Notes under the pieces: model-generated
What the model saw: only the letters and a program-made list of their open reading frames with translations
Databases searched by the model: none
What the model was told of the DNA's origin: nothing
Translations under genes and position numbers: made by a program
Source: Podospora comata
Taxonomy: Eukaryota > Ascomycota > Sordariomycetes > Sordariales > Podosporaceae
Assembly (NCBI GenBank): GCA_017354895.1
Contig: CP071497.1
Span: 1-64,000 of the forward strand
Direction: 5' to 3'
Length of the DNA: 64,000 nt
Shown: one piece after another, positions 43,360 through 55,028 of the stretch
Layout: every line of letters starts with the position of its first letter
How positions within the stretch are numbered: position 1 is the stretch's first letter

Positions 43360-46300
43360 TTAAGCATACCCGTTGCTGACAAGCCACTGCTTGACACCCT
43401 CGGCGTCCCTCGTCTTGTATGCCGCGCGTCCGCGAATCTTGTCCTTGACCTGCTCCAGTGTCCGGTCAAAGCCCTTAGTGTCCTTGCCAGCAAAGAACGC
43501 CTCAATTTCCTTGAGCGTCTCAAGATCGTTAAACTTGGGCAAGCTCACGTTGATCATGCGGTCCACAAGAATAGGGTTGCCCGCCAACTTGCCGGTAAAC
43601 TCATCCCAGTTGTCACGGATGTACGCCCACATCAGCGGCCGGGCCGCGCGGTTGCCAGCAAACATGCCAGAGAGAATGTGCATATCGGCGCCGGGGATCG
43701 AGTCGGCCGCTGCCGCCGGAGGAGAAGAGTTGAAAAGGAAGGGCAGCAGGACCTTCTTGATGACCTCGACGTCCGTGGTGCGGCCGAGAGCTTGGAGGCA
43801 GATTTCTTTGCCGTCAATAGCTGGGGTAGTGTACCACTCCTTCTTCAGCGCAGCCACAGCATTGGCCGGGTCTGTAACGATGGCGGAGTGGTACACGGGC
43901 GCACGGAGGTTGGCTGGGATGGGCGACTGCTCGGGGTTGGCCTGGTATGCTGACCACCTTTCAAAAGCACCCTTGCGAATTCTGACCACGACTGTTAGCA
44001 AGAATATCGAAACTTGATTCAGAAAAGCACATACTCTTCATGTGAGTTAGACACCGCCGTGAGAAGCAACCTCTTGCGAAGCAGACCAGTGTTGAAGTCC
44101 TCGCCCTCCTTGGCTTCCCATCCCACCGTCTTGAGGGCGTTGTCAATGACCTCAAGGGTGAACTTTTCCAAGCCAGCCTTGACTTGCTCGTCATCACCAA
44201 AGATGGACTTGATGGTTGCGAGAGAGTCCAAAGCCTGGCTGAGCACGCGGTAGTGAGTCTCCTGCTTTAAGCCTTGCACAAAGGACAGGAGAGCAGCTGT
44301 GGTGGCATGGCCTGAAAATGCAAGGTCGGCGGCAGATCCAGTGATAAAGATCTTGTCCTCGGTGGTGAGATGATCGAGCTGGGTGCCGAGACGCTTGAGC
44401 CGGGACTCGGGGTAGTTGACACGGTAAAAACCAGTAGCGCCTGCGTTGAGCTGATAAAAGTCGTTGCTGACACCATCAATGGTAGTCTCCTTGGTGGTGA
44501 GCGCCAACGGCTCGATTCCCTTGGATCCCGTCTTTCCCTTGAGGGAAAGTGGCACCCACCAGGTGGTCTGGTCGTCTTCGGGCTTGACATCACCAGTAGA
44601 CAAGAAACGGGACTGCTTCACAGAAATCCTTTGGTCTTCCTCGGTGACCGTCAGGACAGGGAAGCCGACTTTTTCGATCCAATTCTGCATCAGAGTGTTG
44701 ACATCGGTGCCGGATGCTTCGCTCAGAGCGGCCCACAGAGCCTCCGTCTTGGCGTTGCTGTACTGATGCTTCCTGAGATAGATGGCAATACCCTTGAGAA
44801 AAGTCTTGACGCCGAGGTGGGACGCCAACATGCGGATCATGGAGCAGCCCTTCAGATAACTGATCTTGTCAAAAATTTGGTTCACATCCAGCGCGTCCCG
44901 GACCTCAACCTGAATAGGGTGGGAAGAGCGAACGGCATCCAGGGAAAAGGCTTGGTCCATCCCCTCATTGATGAATTGCGGCCACACATCCCAGTCAGGG
45001 TGAAGATGGTCGGTCGCCAACCAACCGGCCCAAGTGGCAAAGCCCTCGTTGAGCCACAACTCGTCCCACCAGTCCATGGTGACGAGGTTGCCAAACCACT
45101 GATGGGCGAGCTCGTGGGCAACGACATAAGCGATGCGGTTCCTGAAGCGAGCCTCGGACAGCTTCTCGTCAAAAAGGATGGCTGTCATGCGGTAGGTAAC
45201 CAGACCCCAGTTCTCCATGGCTCCGTGGGTAAACTCGTGTACGGCGAGAATGTCGCTCTTGGGAAGTGGATAGTCAATCTCAAACTGCTCGGAAAAGTAG
45301 TCAATGATCTTGGGGGCGTGCTGAAGGGCCCATTGACCTTGCTCCTTTAGACCGCGAGTGGTGTACACACGAACAGGAATCTTCTTTCCATTGTACTCTC
45401 TGTCGGTAAAAGCTTCAATGTGCTCAAAATCGCCAACAGCCCAGGCCAACAAGTAGGTGCTCATGATGGGACTGCGCTCGAAGGAAACAAGCTTCTTTCC
45501 TTGGGTGGTCGGCTTGGTCTCCTTAACAGGCATGTTGGACAGGGCCACTTGGTCGTCGGGAATCTCGATGGCGAAGTCAAAGGTCGCCTTGAGGTTGGGC
45601 TCGTCAAAGCAGGGGAAAGCGCGGCGGGCATCACAAGACTCGAATTGAGTGCTGAGCATGTAGTAAAACTCATCATCGTGGGGAACACTGGCGGCCGGGG
45701 GAGCAACGGGCTTGTACTGGCTGCGGTAAAAGCCAGCCATGTCGTGGTTGAGCTCGCCGGTGAACTCGACGGTCAGCGAGGCCTTGGGGGACGCCGGCAA
45801 CTGCTCGGCAAAGGTGATGGTGGACCGCTGGGACTTGGTGTCCTCGGTGAAGTTGCTGGACTCCCATGACTGATCACTCTTGCTCTGGCTAATTTCAATC
45901 TTGGAGTTGAGAAGCTTGAGCTCGAGAGTGTTGAGGACAATCTCGGTGGTGGGCTTGGTGAGTTGACCTTCAATGCTGCACACGGGTCGGTCAGCATGCT
46001 ACCCAATCCTTGAAGAAATCAAGGGGACCTACGTGACGGTGCCCTTGTAGGACCAGGTCGTGAAGTCCAGGTCCGTAATCACCAGGTCGTAGTGGACCGG
46101 CTTGAAAGTGTCAGGGAGAATGTCTCTGTCCGTCATGGCTGCTCGTCTCCTCTGGTGCGAGGCGTGAGAGCAAGATCGGAAGCTCGTGAGAGCGACAGCT
46201 GGTGACGGGCGAATGGGCAGTCGACGCGGGGTAGCTCTCTTGGGATTGGCCGACAGTGACGACGACACAAAACAGGCGGGTGCAGACGGTCGAAGGGCAA

Positions 46301-46391
46301 CAAACGTGGCTGAAGGAGAGGCACAGCGGAGAGGGGTCGATGGGATCAAAAAGCGTCCTCTGGCGAGAACGGTGGATGTTGACCTGAACAT
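43360..46391 (-). CDS. M1 family aminopeptidase (Ape2/Aap1-like)
   Basis: Three exons: 46391-46033, 45975-44035 and 43981-43360, with introns of 57 and 53 bp. At the second intron the first AG lies too close to the CTAAC branch box, so the next AG is used, keeping frame (SHEE/IRKGAFERW). The product is 973 residues from 46391, or 888 from an internal ATG at 46136 (MTDRDILPDTFKPVHYDL), where homology begins. The extra 85 residues are rich in Arg, Ser and Ala with no acidic residue, like a mitochondrial presequence. Catalytic motifs are intact: GAMENWGLVTYR, the zinc site HELAHQWFGN with NEGFATW downstream, then the ERAP1_C-like helical domain. It removes N-terminal residues from peptides. Confidence 0.93.
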
Positions 46392-47127
46392 GAAAAGAAA
46401 AGATGACAGAAACAAGTCCAGTCAAGCTTTGGGAAAGCTGCAGAGCACTTGACGAACCCCACCTCAGCTCTCGCAACGCGCCTCACCCGAAGCTGTGCTG
46501 GCAGATGGCCCCTCACCTGATGCCAGAAGGGATGGCGGCAGTTGACGCAACCGATGAAACGCTAGGCACAAGCAGGGCCGCTTTCAATGCGCAGGATCAG
46601 TCCAGATTGGGGTCTAAATGGACAGCTGTGGAAAGGACGCTCCAGCGAGAAACAGTCAAGTGAACCGAAACAGAGCTTCCGGATGTGGGTGGGTCCCCGG
46701 GATCGAAGGTTGATCGAAGCTTCGGGCGGAACGGGCGGGGTTGCAGTCCCTCACCGGTGGATCCCGGTAATGGCATGGAGATGTGGAATAGATGTTGCAA
46801 AACACAGGAAGATAACCATGTTCAATTCTGCCAAGGTATCCATGATAAATGGCCAAGTTGGCCCGCATGAGTCCTGCCCGGCCCATCACATCATAGCATC
46901 ACCAGCCAGGTGACAAAATGGTGACGATCCATGTTACGTAGTGTCCCGAATTCCCAGTCCCAACTCCCAGAACGGAATGCAGATAAGAGCTGCGAGTCCA
47001 ACCACCACCTAGGTAAAATAGGTTGTTGTCGCTGACTCTGAAGAAAAGCGCTCGACCTTGACAAGCAAATGAAATAGAAAGGATAAAAAGCACCACCCAA
47101 TGACGACCTTAGTTCCATGCAACCCAT
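46392..47127. other. Intergenic region
   Basis: 736 bp holding the aminopeptidase promoter and the 3' flank of the Tcp11/Sok1 gene. CCACCTAGGTAAAATAGG lies near 47003-47020. No gene is seen. Confidence 0.5.
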
Positions 47128-50100
47128 CTAGTTCCCGGAAACCTCACTCTCGGCCTGCCCGGCTACCTTATCCCACCACACACCATGAGCCTCCCGATCG
47201 ACAACCGACACCTTTCCAAGCATCTCCACCATATCCCTCACCTTGTCCACAAACTCGGCCAGACCCAATCCTGCCAGCTTTTCCCCTGCCGTGCTGGTGA
47301 ATTTGACCTTGTCACTGGTACTCACAGCTGCCAGCCGCGCGAGAATGTGGCCTCTGAGTCGTCCAAGCAGCAGCCTCAGGACCGGCTCTCTCACCTCGTC
47401 CTGCCGTGACTGCGTGGCCGCTTCCGCTCCAGCAAGCAAAAACTTGCTGACCAAGGCCTTGAGCTGTCCCCTTGTCGCCGCCGGCATCGACCGTCCAGCC
47501 TCGAGCGCCGCCATGATGCCCTCCACGGCAACGTCGAGTGCCAGATCTCCCTGCTGCTCGCTCCTCTCCAGCACCGCAAAGATCCTCTGGGCTTCGTTAC
47601 GCCAAGGGGCTCGGACGTCGCGCTTCAGCAGGTTTTTGCACTGCAGCAGGATGGCGCCAGTGATGACGATCCGTCTTGTCAAGCGTCCTGCTTCCACGGC
47701 GCGCTTGTGGTCAAGGCGAAGCATCTCAGGCATGTCGTCCAGCGCCACAGGCGAGAGCTGCGTAAACAAATTGACCAGGAGCTGCGCGTATATGCGGTTT
47801 GCTGTCAGCCGGGAAGAAGGGTGGTTGACGCCCTCTGGGTCTCTCCTCGAGACTTCAGCCAGCAGCTTTTGCTGCGTAGCCTTCCATGTCTGCAGCGCGA
47901 CCGATAGATCAAAGTGTCCAGCTTCGAGATCCGAGGCGAATGCTTTCGCCTCGTAAACCGGTGCTTGCGTCACAAGTTTCGGCGCCGCAAGCTGGAGTAG
48001 GTAGTTGGCATAGTCGCTGAGCATGACATCGATGAAGCCATTCAAGGCTTCGAGACGGTCAACGTAGTTGCCTTGGCTGAGCTTCTCCTCGGCGAGCTTC
48101 TTCACTTCTTCATCACGAACAGGTGCACAGAGTTTGGGCAGTAATGTTCCCATCGCCTCAAAGAACTTTTCGTACGAAAAGCTCCCCATGGCGAATTGCT
48201 GCTTGGCAGTTTCCGTGTCGAGCAGCTCGCCGATAAAGGTATGCATTGAGTTCCCCGGCTTCACCAGCCGCTGAAGCTTCTCTCGAATAGACTCGGCGAC
48301 CCTGAGGAGCAAGAAAAAGTGCGCCTCTTGGTTTTGCGTCTGCATGGTAACTCGCATGTCCTCAAAGATTGGGTTGAGTAGGCCTGCCTGTTGCTCGTGA
48401 TACTCGTGTGGCTCGGTCCGGAACTCCTTGTTGATGGCTAGCTCATGGACAACAATCCTGTTGTCAGGCAGCAAACTCTTTTGGCTGGGAATGATGACAT
48501 TGACCTTGAATGTGTCGCGCTTTCTGGCGGGTGTTGACGGGGGAGTCGGCATTTGACTGGAGGCATCTTGTTGGCTGCCCTCTTGCACACCAAGCACGCC
48601 CATGGCAGTCTCGGTCACTGAATGTTCGGCAACGCGAGGCTTCATGTCGCCAACAGGCTTCTTTGCCTTGGCCCTCCGAGCAGCCTTGACGGCGTCCGCG
48701 ACCATTTGCTTGCCCCGAGCCGGACCGGCCAGCTTCTTGATCCTGACCAACAAGAGGAGCTGGTTGTCACGAATGCTTTTCTTGTACACCTGATCGACCG
48801 ACCCGTCGGTGCTGTCCTTGACTGATTCCCAAATGGCATCAAGCTCCACAAACTGCATGACCATCAATTCCACAAGTGAGCTGGAGTCCCGAGCTTTCCA
48901 TGCTATAAAGGCATTATAAAATGTTGCATAGACTTCGGGAAAGGTGGTAAAGAGTAGCGGCGGAGGGGTATAATTGTTGAAGGAGGTCAGCCGCCCGAGA
49001 ATATTCTCAAACGATACAAGTAAGTCTCTGGCCTTGCCGACCAGCTCTTGTGACTGCGGATTCGGTAGCTCGTCTTTGGGTATTGGCTTTGACAGACCCG
49101 AACCGTCCTGATCCGATTCCTCGACTGCCTGGCCTTCCTTATTGCTGAGCACTTGAGATGGGTGCCCCAAGATGAGAAACGCACTCAAGAAAGTCCGTAC
49201 TGCCGCCATCTCCTCCACAGACCCCTGTTTCCCCTCGTCGAGGCCGCATATTCGCAGTATTCTGGACGTAACAAGAAGTACCTTCTCCTGAGACAGCAAC
49301 ACAGTGACCTTGTCAAACGATGTTTCCCTAACCGCATCAATCGAAAGCCCAAGTGCAGAAAACTCGGCAACCGCTCGTTGCCGCTGGAGAGCTCTCCACC
49401 ACCACTGAATCTTGGAAACTGCTGCATCCTCGGTCAATGGGGCTGACTCGCTGAGCTCCATCCCATCAGTCTCGGTATCGGCGTTGGGCATGGACTCGAC
49501 GGGAGGAGATTTTCGCGTCCCCAAGCTCTGCCCACGCTCCCTCCCCCTAATCTTGGCCGCATTCCTGTTTCTAAACTCTTCCCTTCTCCTCTCAGCCTCT
49601 GCCAGCCGCTCCTCCATTTGCGACTTCATTTTTCTCGCCTCTTGCTCCCGCTTCTCCTTCATGGTCTCGGCGACAGCCTTGGCGCGCTTGACCTCCTCGG
49701 CACAAGAGGCAGCGATCTCGGCCAGGTTGCGCTCCCGGGCCTGGGCAGCAGCAAGCGCTCTCTCTTCACTGGCGCTCGTGTCCTTGGTGACAGCCTTTGC
49801 GATGGCTGCGCGCAGGCGCACCTTTTCGGCATGGGCGGCGCGGTCTGCGAGGCGGGCCTTTCGGTCCTCGAGAATGGACGCTCGACGCAGGTGCTGGGCT
49901 ACATATTTGCTCTGGGGACCGCCCTCGAGGCTGTAACCATGTGACGATCGGGACTGGGCCGACGAGATGCTGTTGCGGCGAGAAGAGGCGGCGCTGTCTT
50001 TTCGTCGCGTCTGGTTTGTCGGGCGGTAGAAGAGGCGGGCAGCGATATGGGGAGGTGGGGTCGAGATCTTGGCGGCGTCGGCGTCGCCCTCGACGAGATC

Positions 50101-50223
50101 GATTTCTTCGTCGGGTGGTGGGAGAGAGAGATGGACAGGATCTGGGGTGCCGGCGGTGGGCGATCGGATCGATTCCTCGAGGTTCCTTTCGGGCTCGGTC
50201 AAGTCGAGCGACGGTCGCCGCAT
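47128..50223 (-). CDS. Tcp11/Sok1 family protein
   Basis: A single exon of 1031 residues from the ATG at 50223 (MRRPSLDLTEPE); 12 upstream codons are in frame but begin with TTG. Residues ~120-240 form a long charged helix (Ala/Glu/Arg/Lys-rich, with QARERNLAEIAASCAEEVKRA), probably a coiled coil. An IQ-like SKIQWWWRALQRQRAV follows near 280. From about 310 to the end is the helical Tcp11 domain, with ILGRLTSFNNYTPPPLLFTTFPEVY, then NPIFEDMRVTMQTQNQEAHFFLL, and YVDRLEALNGFIDVMLSDYANYL. Yeast Sok1 acts in or beside cAMP/PKA signalling; the same is likely here but not shown. Confidence 0.88.
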   Translation of the reverse strand: MRRPSLDLTEPERNLEESIRSPTAGTPDPVHLSLPPPDEEIDLVEGDADAAKISTPPPHIAARLFYRPTNQTRRKDSAASSRRNSISSAQSRSSHGYSLEGGPQSKYVAQHLRRASILEDRKARLADRAAHAEKVRLRAAIAKAVTKDTSASEERALAAAQARERNLAEIAASCAEEVKRAKAVAETMKEKREQEARKMKSQMEERLAEAERRREEFRNRNAAKIRGRERGQSLGTRKSPPVESMPNADTETDGMELSESAPLTEDAAVSKIQWWWRALQRQRAVAEFSALGLSIDAVRETSFDKVTVLLSQEKVLLVTSRILRICGLDEGKQGSVEEMAAVRTFLSAFLILGHPSQVLSNKEGQAVEESDQDGSGLSKPIPKDELPNPQSQELVGKARDLLVSFENILGRLTSFNNYTPPPLLFTTFPEVYATFYNAFIAWKARDSSSLVELMVMQFVELDAIWESVKDSTDGSVDQVYKKSIRDNQLLLLVRIKKLAGPARGKQMVADAVKAARRAKAKKPVGDMKPRVAEHSVTETAMGVLGVQEGSQQDASSQMPTPPSTPARKRDTFKVNVIIPSQKSLLPDNRIVVHELAINKEFRTEPHEYHEQQAGLLNPIFEDMRVTMQTQNQEAHFFLLLRVAESIREKLQRLVKPGNSMHTFIGELLDTETAKQQFAMGSFSYEKFFEAMGTLLPKLCAPVRDEEVKKLAEEKLSQGNYVDRLEALNGFIDVMLSDYANYLLQLAAPKLVTQAPVYEAKAFASDLEAGHFDLSVALQTWKATQQKLLAEVSRRDPEGVNHPSSRLTANRIYAQLLVNLFTQLSPVALDDMPEMLRLDHKRAVEAGRLTRRIVITGAILLQCKNLLKRDVRAPWRNEAQRIFAVLERSEQQGDLALDVAVEGIMAALEAGRSMPAATRGQLKALVSKFLLAGAEAATQSRQDEVREPVLRLLLGRLRGHILARLAAVSTSDKVKFTSTAGEKLAGLGLAEFVDKVRDMVEMLGKVSVVDREAHGVWWDKVAGQAESEVSGN

Positions 50224-50835
50224 CGCGCTCGCCTTTGTTTGTGTCGTTGTGGTGGGCAAATCTTTGTCGTGTGTGCGGCTGGCGCTGGCGCGATGGGAAA
50301 CTCAGCAAAAAGTAATAATGGCACAATTGGGAGGTGGAGAAGGGCCGTTATGTCATGGATCGATGATCCTAGAGATGCAGCTTGCAGCTTGCAGCTTGCC
50401 TGCTTCGTGGGGAGGTTGCAGTGCGCGTCCTGGTAACAAAGAGAAGATGGCAGAGACAAGAAAAAGAGACCGTGAGCCGGTGGAGGGAGGGAGTCAAAGA
50501 AAGCGTAAATAACTACTAACAGGAGGTCCGTCTCCCTCCTCCTGCCGAAAACAACCTGGAAGCGAACGGTGCTGACACAGACACAGTCAAGATGATGCGA
50601 ACAAGAATAGAAGGCTGGGGAACCTTGATGACGAACAGCCGAGCTCGGGCCATCCTGCAGCCTGGTTGCACAACGACGATGCATTGTGCCAAGCCCTGCC
50701 GTTGCTTCGTCCTCCGAGTCGCACCCAAAACAAATCCCACGGCCGACGTTAACGGATCTTTGTTTCAACGTCAAAGACACCATTTACCCCTTCCCCTGAA
50801 CCGAGCAAAATAGCTAGTGCTCCCGGCTCAGACCG
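50224..50835. other. Intergenic region
   Basis: 612 bp with the Tcp11/Sok1 promoter and the 3' end of the next minus-strand gene. A CAGCTTG/GCAGCTTGC hexamer stutter occurs at about 50380-50399. No gene is seen. Confidence 0.5.
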
Positions 50836-52182
50836 TCATTGTTTGGTTTCTAGATCACGAGTCGAGTCGAGACGGCATCGCCTCCCCTCCGGCCTCTGCC
50901 CCTCCCATCTGTCGCCCTCAGCATCGAGCTCCACCAACGAACTGTGGATGGTCCCTGGCCCCTTCCTCCCATTCGAAGCATGTAGCTCATGCACCAGTTC
51001 TCCGTTTCTGCCATAGTGTCCCCAGCTGCTGTCACCCGGTAGCTCGGGCGATACCAGCATCCAAGGTCCAGTGTACGGCGAGTTGAATATGGTCCATCGA
51101 TCTTTATTCTCTCGCCTTTCCCGTTCCTCTACCTCCACATCCGCTTTCGCCGAGTTCTTTCGACCTCTTTCGCTGGACGTGTCACGGCTAGTTGTGACGA
51201 CACGGCTGAAGATGCCCCTTTTCCCCTCTGTGCCCCCGGGCCACTTCCAACTCCTCGCCCACCTCGATGGAGTCCATGAGGTGATTGACTCTCTCAGTTT
51301 AACAAATGCCGACCTCGAAAGGCCTGTCTCTTGTGTTGACTTGGTTTCTAAAGTCGCAAACTTGGTAAGGGGAGGGCCTCTGTTCCTCGGGTCATGGACT
51401 GCCCCAAACAAGCTCTTGTTTTTCAACCTTCGGCTCTGTTGCATCTTCCGCTTTTGTTTTCGGCGCCACATGAGGTAGGCTACCTCACACGCTACAAGGA
51501 GGGCCACCGTGAGGATTAGACCTATCGTGAGAGCTGCTGCTTGGCCAGAGGACATGTTTTCAGAGTTGGCTGTGCCGTCCTCGCCTAGTGGTAGCGGGAG
51601 GAAGGATGTGGTCACTGTTGTGTTGTCGAGGCTTGTTAGGATGTGCGTTGGTGCTGGGCTCCTTGTCTGGAGGGTTGTCTGTGTCGAGGTGACAGGATTG
51701 CTTTCTGGCTCGGCTTGTACAGTCTGAGAAGAGTCCGTGATAAAAAAAGCAGGACTGCAAAGTTCAGGGTCTGCAGAGACGTATCCGCCCTCTTTGGTTT
51801 GCGGTTTGAAGCGGAGGACATAACGAGTCTTGGTCGATAATGTTTGTGGGGGTATGTTGGGTGTTTTCAAGTTGATTGATCCGTCATGGCCGAGGTTGAT
51901 TGCCCCTTGCGCACACTATCAGCACGGAGTGGCTGTGAGCAACAGATCAAACTTACTGGCAAGGCACAAAGCCATGGGGCTGACCTCGAAATTCCATGTT
52001 GTCAACCAGAGGTCATACACACTATTGTTGAGGGCATTCCAAGATATGGGAATGTTTTGTCCGTGCGTGTAAGACTCTGAAAAGTCCGGCTGCTTTCCGC
52101 TCGGCACATTCCAGAGGTATCGTCGTTGGGCGCCACCTTGTCTCCTTTCAACTGAAAATAAACGCCTGCAGGTTGCCGACAT
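50836..52182 (-). CDS. Single-pass membrane protein, Ser/Thr-rich ectodomain, unknown function
   Basis: Two exons, 52182-51957 and 51905-50836, with a 51-bp intron, giving 431 residues from the ATG at 52182. The frame continues upstream into a good signal peptide (VYFYFFISLCIVSMSA), but that begins without an ATG, so a small 5' exon is probably missing from my model. The lumenal part has RYLWNVPSGKQPDFSESYTH, NNSVYDLWLTTWNFEVSPM and TRYVLRFKPQ, a fungal beta-rich domain, followed by a Ser/Thr/Pro linker. The transmembrane helix is AAALTIGLILTVALLVACEV with a basic stop-transfer (RRKQKRK). The cytosolic tail is ~190 residues. It looks like a wall-sensor or surface-receptor type protein; this is inference. 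Confidence 0.75.
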
Positions 52183-53022
52183 ACTGACAATACATAGGGA
52201 TATGAAAAAATAGAAATAGACGCGCTGCAAGTTGGCAATCCCACGGGACTGCGAGCCGCGAGGCCTTTATGTTGATGATAATATCCGCCATTCCAGCCAA
52301 GCGTTGCCCGTACTCGAATGCAGTTGCTCTCCAACATGGTGGTGGTTCACCACGCGGTGTGCCCAACAGGCCTCGATCGGGCGGTGATAACCAGGTTGAG
52401 TGAAATGGCTGCAGGACCGCTTGGCCGCATTGGGGTGCACCTGAGCGCGCCAACGAATGGAGACGATGGAATACCCGCAGAAGCGCGACTTCAAACCAAC
52501 ATGGCTATGAAGAAGGATATCTCTCTCTCTTGGCCCTGCGGTTGTGACCTGGCCGCCATTGGTGGCCTAGCCGTCGCTGGCGCTTATACCAGACTGCCGG
52601 GTCTGTCATGGTGTCCTCTTGACCACTCATTCACGCCCACTAACACTTCCAAGTTGGGTAGAGCTTCTTGAAAGCAAATCTGCCTGGTCGCCAATCTGCG
52701 ACAATATCCGAGGCCATCACGAAGCCGACACGTCGTCGCTGAATACACAGCAGAGAGACAAAACACGAGCTAGGTGTGTCAAAGTGGCCCTAGAGTCATA
52801 TGCATGCACCTCTCCTACATTATTCCGACCAACATGCCATGGACTGCAACACTGAATGTGTTCGTGATCATGGATCTGAGGTTACCTGGTAGAGACAAGC
52901 AACATGTCCTCCGCTCCAGTGCCATGATACCTCTGTGTCCAAATATTAGCCAACCGACAGGGGAAAAAAAACAAAAGGTTAAAGGGGGCCAAAACAAAGC
53001 AAAGGTGGGAGGAAGTCAAAAT
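52183..53022. other. Intergenic region
   Basis: 840 bp between the membrane-protein gene and the tRNA gene. It must contain the missing 5' exon, if one exists. Nothing else is recognised. Confidence 0.5.
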
Positions 53023-53115
53023 TGATCGCGGCAGGGATCGAACCTGCGATCCTCTGCGTTACAGATGCTAGATTAGCTTGTAAAGCAGATGCCTTAACCA
53101 CTGGGCCACGCAACC
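53023..53115 (-). tRNA. tRNA-Val (anticodon TAC) with 20-base intron
   Basis: The minus strand folds as a full cloverleaf: acceptor GGTTGCG with CGCGATC, D arm from GCCC to GGGC-like GGC, anticodon stem TCTGC with GCAGA, and T arm GCAGG-TTCGATC-CCTGC. Discriminator is A. The loop reads TT-TAC-A and is interrupted after position 37 by a 20-base intron (53059-53078). Intron bases TGTAA pair with TTACA of the loop, the anticodon-intron pairing expected of eukaryotic pre-tRNAs. The anticodon reads GTA codons for valine. Confidence 0.93.
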
Positions 53116-53993
53116 TTGGATGGAGATGTTAGTCAGAGCTTCAACTTACCTTGTGGGATGGAGTGGGGTGCGGGGTATGCTTTGAGTCTACACTAGGACA
53201 TGATTGATTGCATGTCTGTTTTTATCGTCTTTGTGATAAAGGATGCAACCACATAACGAATTCTGGTTGCTTTAGGTTTGCTTGGGTACCTATTTATGTA
53301 ACAATGTATGCCAGTAAGAAATGAATGCCATTTGCCACGCTCTTGGAAACACCTATTGGTGGTCTGGAAAGCACTTATGAGGAGAGAGCCGATTACATCA
53401 CACAACACAGCGTTCTGTCTCACTGTCTCACATACATTTCGGAATCCCATATCCTCGGAAATGCACGTCCCTCTGCACTCTCCAAAAGCAGGCTGTACAA
53501 CAGCGGCGTTCAGCCAGCCAAGAGCCTGGGCTTTGCTCGTCGAGCTCGTCGCCAAGCCCCCAAGACTCGCCTCTAACGATGCAGAACGAGAATTCGCTGG
53601 GCGCCAAGAGTCTTGGGATCCTCATGATTACCAACAGAAGGACCTGGCCAAGGCTGGGCGAAAGAATCATCATGCACCCTCTGGTCGGGAATAAATCTGC
53701 TTTTAAGCATTGCTCTCCCTCTTTCCTCTACTTGACCTGGAAAAGGGGACCATTCATTCTTTTCGACTGGTCACTATCTGGCGGCAACCTTATCACCGCC
53801 GACCACCCCCTGCCTTTGGTACAGCAGCATCCACAACAGCACCCAGAACGACGACGATGTTATGAGATATCGCCCCTCCGCTGCTTACAGGCTCGTATGA
53901 CGGAGATCACGGCTAAATAGCGTCATCCATATATATCAGATCCAGAAGGACTCGCCTAGGAAGTCGACAGTCGCCGTTTTCAGTCAGAGCATC
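53116..53993. other. Intergenic region
   Basis: 878 bp between the tRNA gene and the four-helix membrane protein gene. Short frames on both strands are low-quality. Nothing recognised. Confidence 0.5.
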
Positions 53994-55028
53994 ATGGACT
54001 CGCCACATCAACATCCGAGGGGAGTTGCGGACCAAGATGCAGCAATCATATACGAAAGCGACTCCGAGGCTGGCGTGTATCAACAGGGACGATGGCAACA
54101 GCGAACAGACACTATAGAGCGGCAAGGAAACAGCAGACCAGATCTTTTACTCTCCAGAAAGCTGAAGCCATGGTACACGGCCCGCACAATCTTGGGCATC
54201 TTTTGTGCCGTGCTCTCGATTGCACTATTGGGACTGGGAATCAAACTGGCCGTCAAGTATGAGTCGGCACCGCTCATTCACGTCACTGTGGCCTTTACAG
54301 TCTTTACGGTATGTTTGTCTGTTTTGTGCTAAAAATCTCTGCACGATGCTGATCAACAACAGGCTGGGGCATCCCTCCTATGGAGCTTGTTTGAATTCAT
54401 CGCCATGTGCACCCGCGCCCAGAGAAGGGGCATCTACCCCGGCGCCCACGTGGGCGTGCACATGGGCCTCTGCCTCGTGTCTGTTGCGGTGGTGGGCTAC
54501 GTCGGTATCTGGGTGTCGCATGGGCAGGACAGTCGGGTCGAGGCAAGCAGGAACAGGCTGGAATACTCGCCCTTGTACCACATGGGGGTGGTGATATTGA
54601 TTGTTTCATCTGTGTTGCTGTGAGTATTCCTGTCCTAGTCGTCAACATGAGCGTAGCATCAGAGGACTAACGGCAGGTCTAGACTTGTTCATTTTGTTAT
54701 TTCCATCCTGGCCTGCCAGGAACTGAGGCGGAAAGATGACGGGGATGTGCACAGAACTGTTGTCACGGTTCGATATGATGGAGTCGGCCCTACAGGAACG
54801 GCGCGACCAATGGGTTACCGGACGATGCCGGAAACGATTGGTCTGCCAGCCTACACGACTAGGGACCATCGGGATGAGGCAGCAATGATTCGATCTCCAC
54901 CTATTGTGATAGCCAGGGGTGATTTGGGTGTGGAAATCATTGAAACTCCCACTACCACTCGGACAGTCTTGGGGGAGACAGAGATGGACGGACCAGAGGA
55001 GAAAGCACTCAGATCGTCAAAGCGGTAA
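53994..55028 (+). CDS. Four-helix membrane protein, MARVEL-like
   Basis: Three exons: 53994-54308, 54363-54619 and 54683-55028, with introns of 54 and 63 bp, giving 305 residues. At the third exon a CAG 6 bases upstream would add two residues in frame. A ~58-residue hydrophilic N-terminus precedes four hydrophobic helices: ILGIFCAVLSIALLGLGIKL, HVTVAFTVFTAGASLLWSLF, VHMGLCLVSVAVVGYVGIWV and MGVVILIVSSVLLLVHFV, the last followed by SILACQE. The C-terminal ~100 residues are charged and cytosolic. Spacing and short loops fit the fungal MARVEL-like families; function unknown. Confidence 0.8.

Noticed and set aside
44370-45350. 326-codon open frame on the plus strand opposite the M1 aminopeptidase
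   Set aside because: It lies opposite the catalytic domain of a conserved protein and shows no family features.
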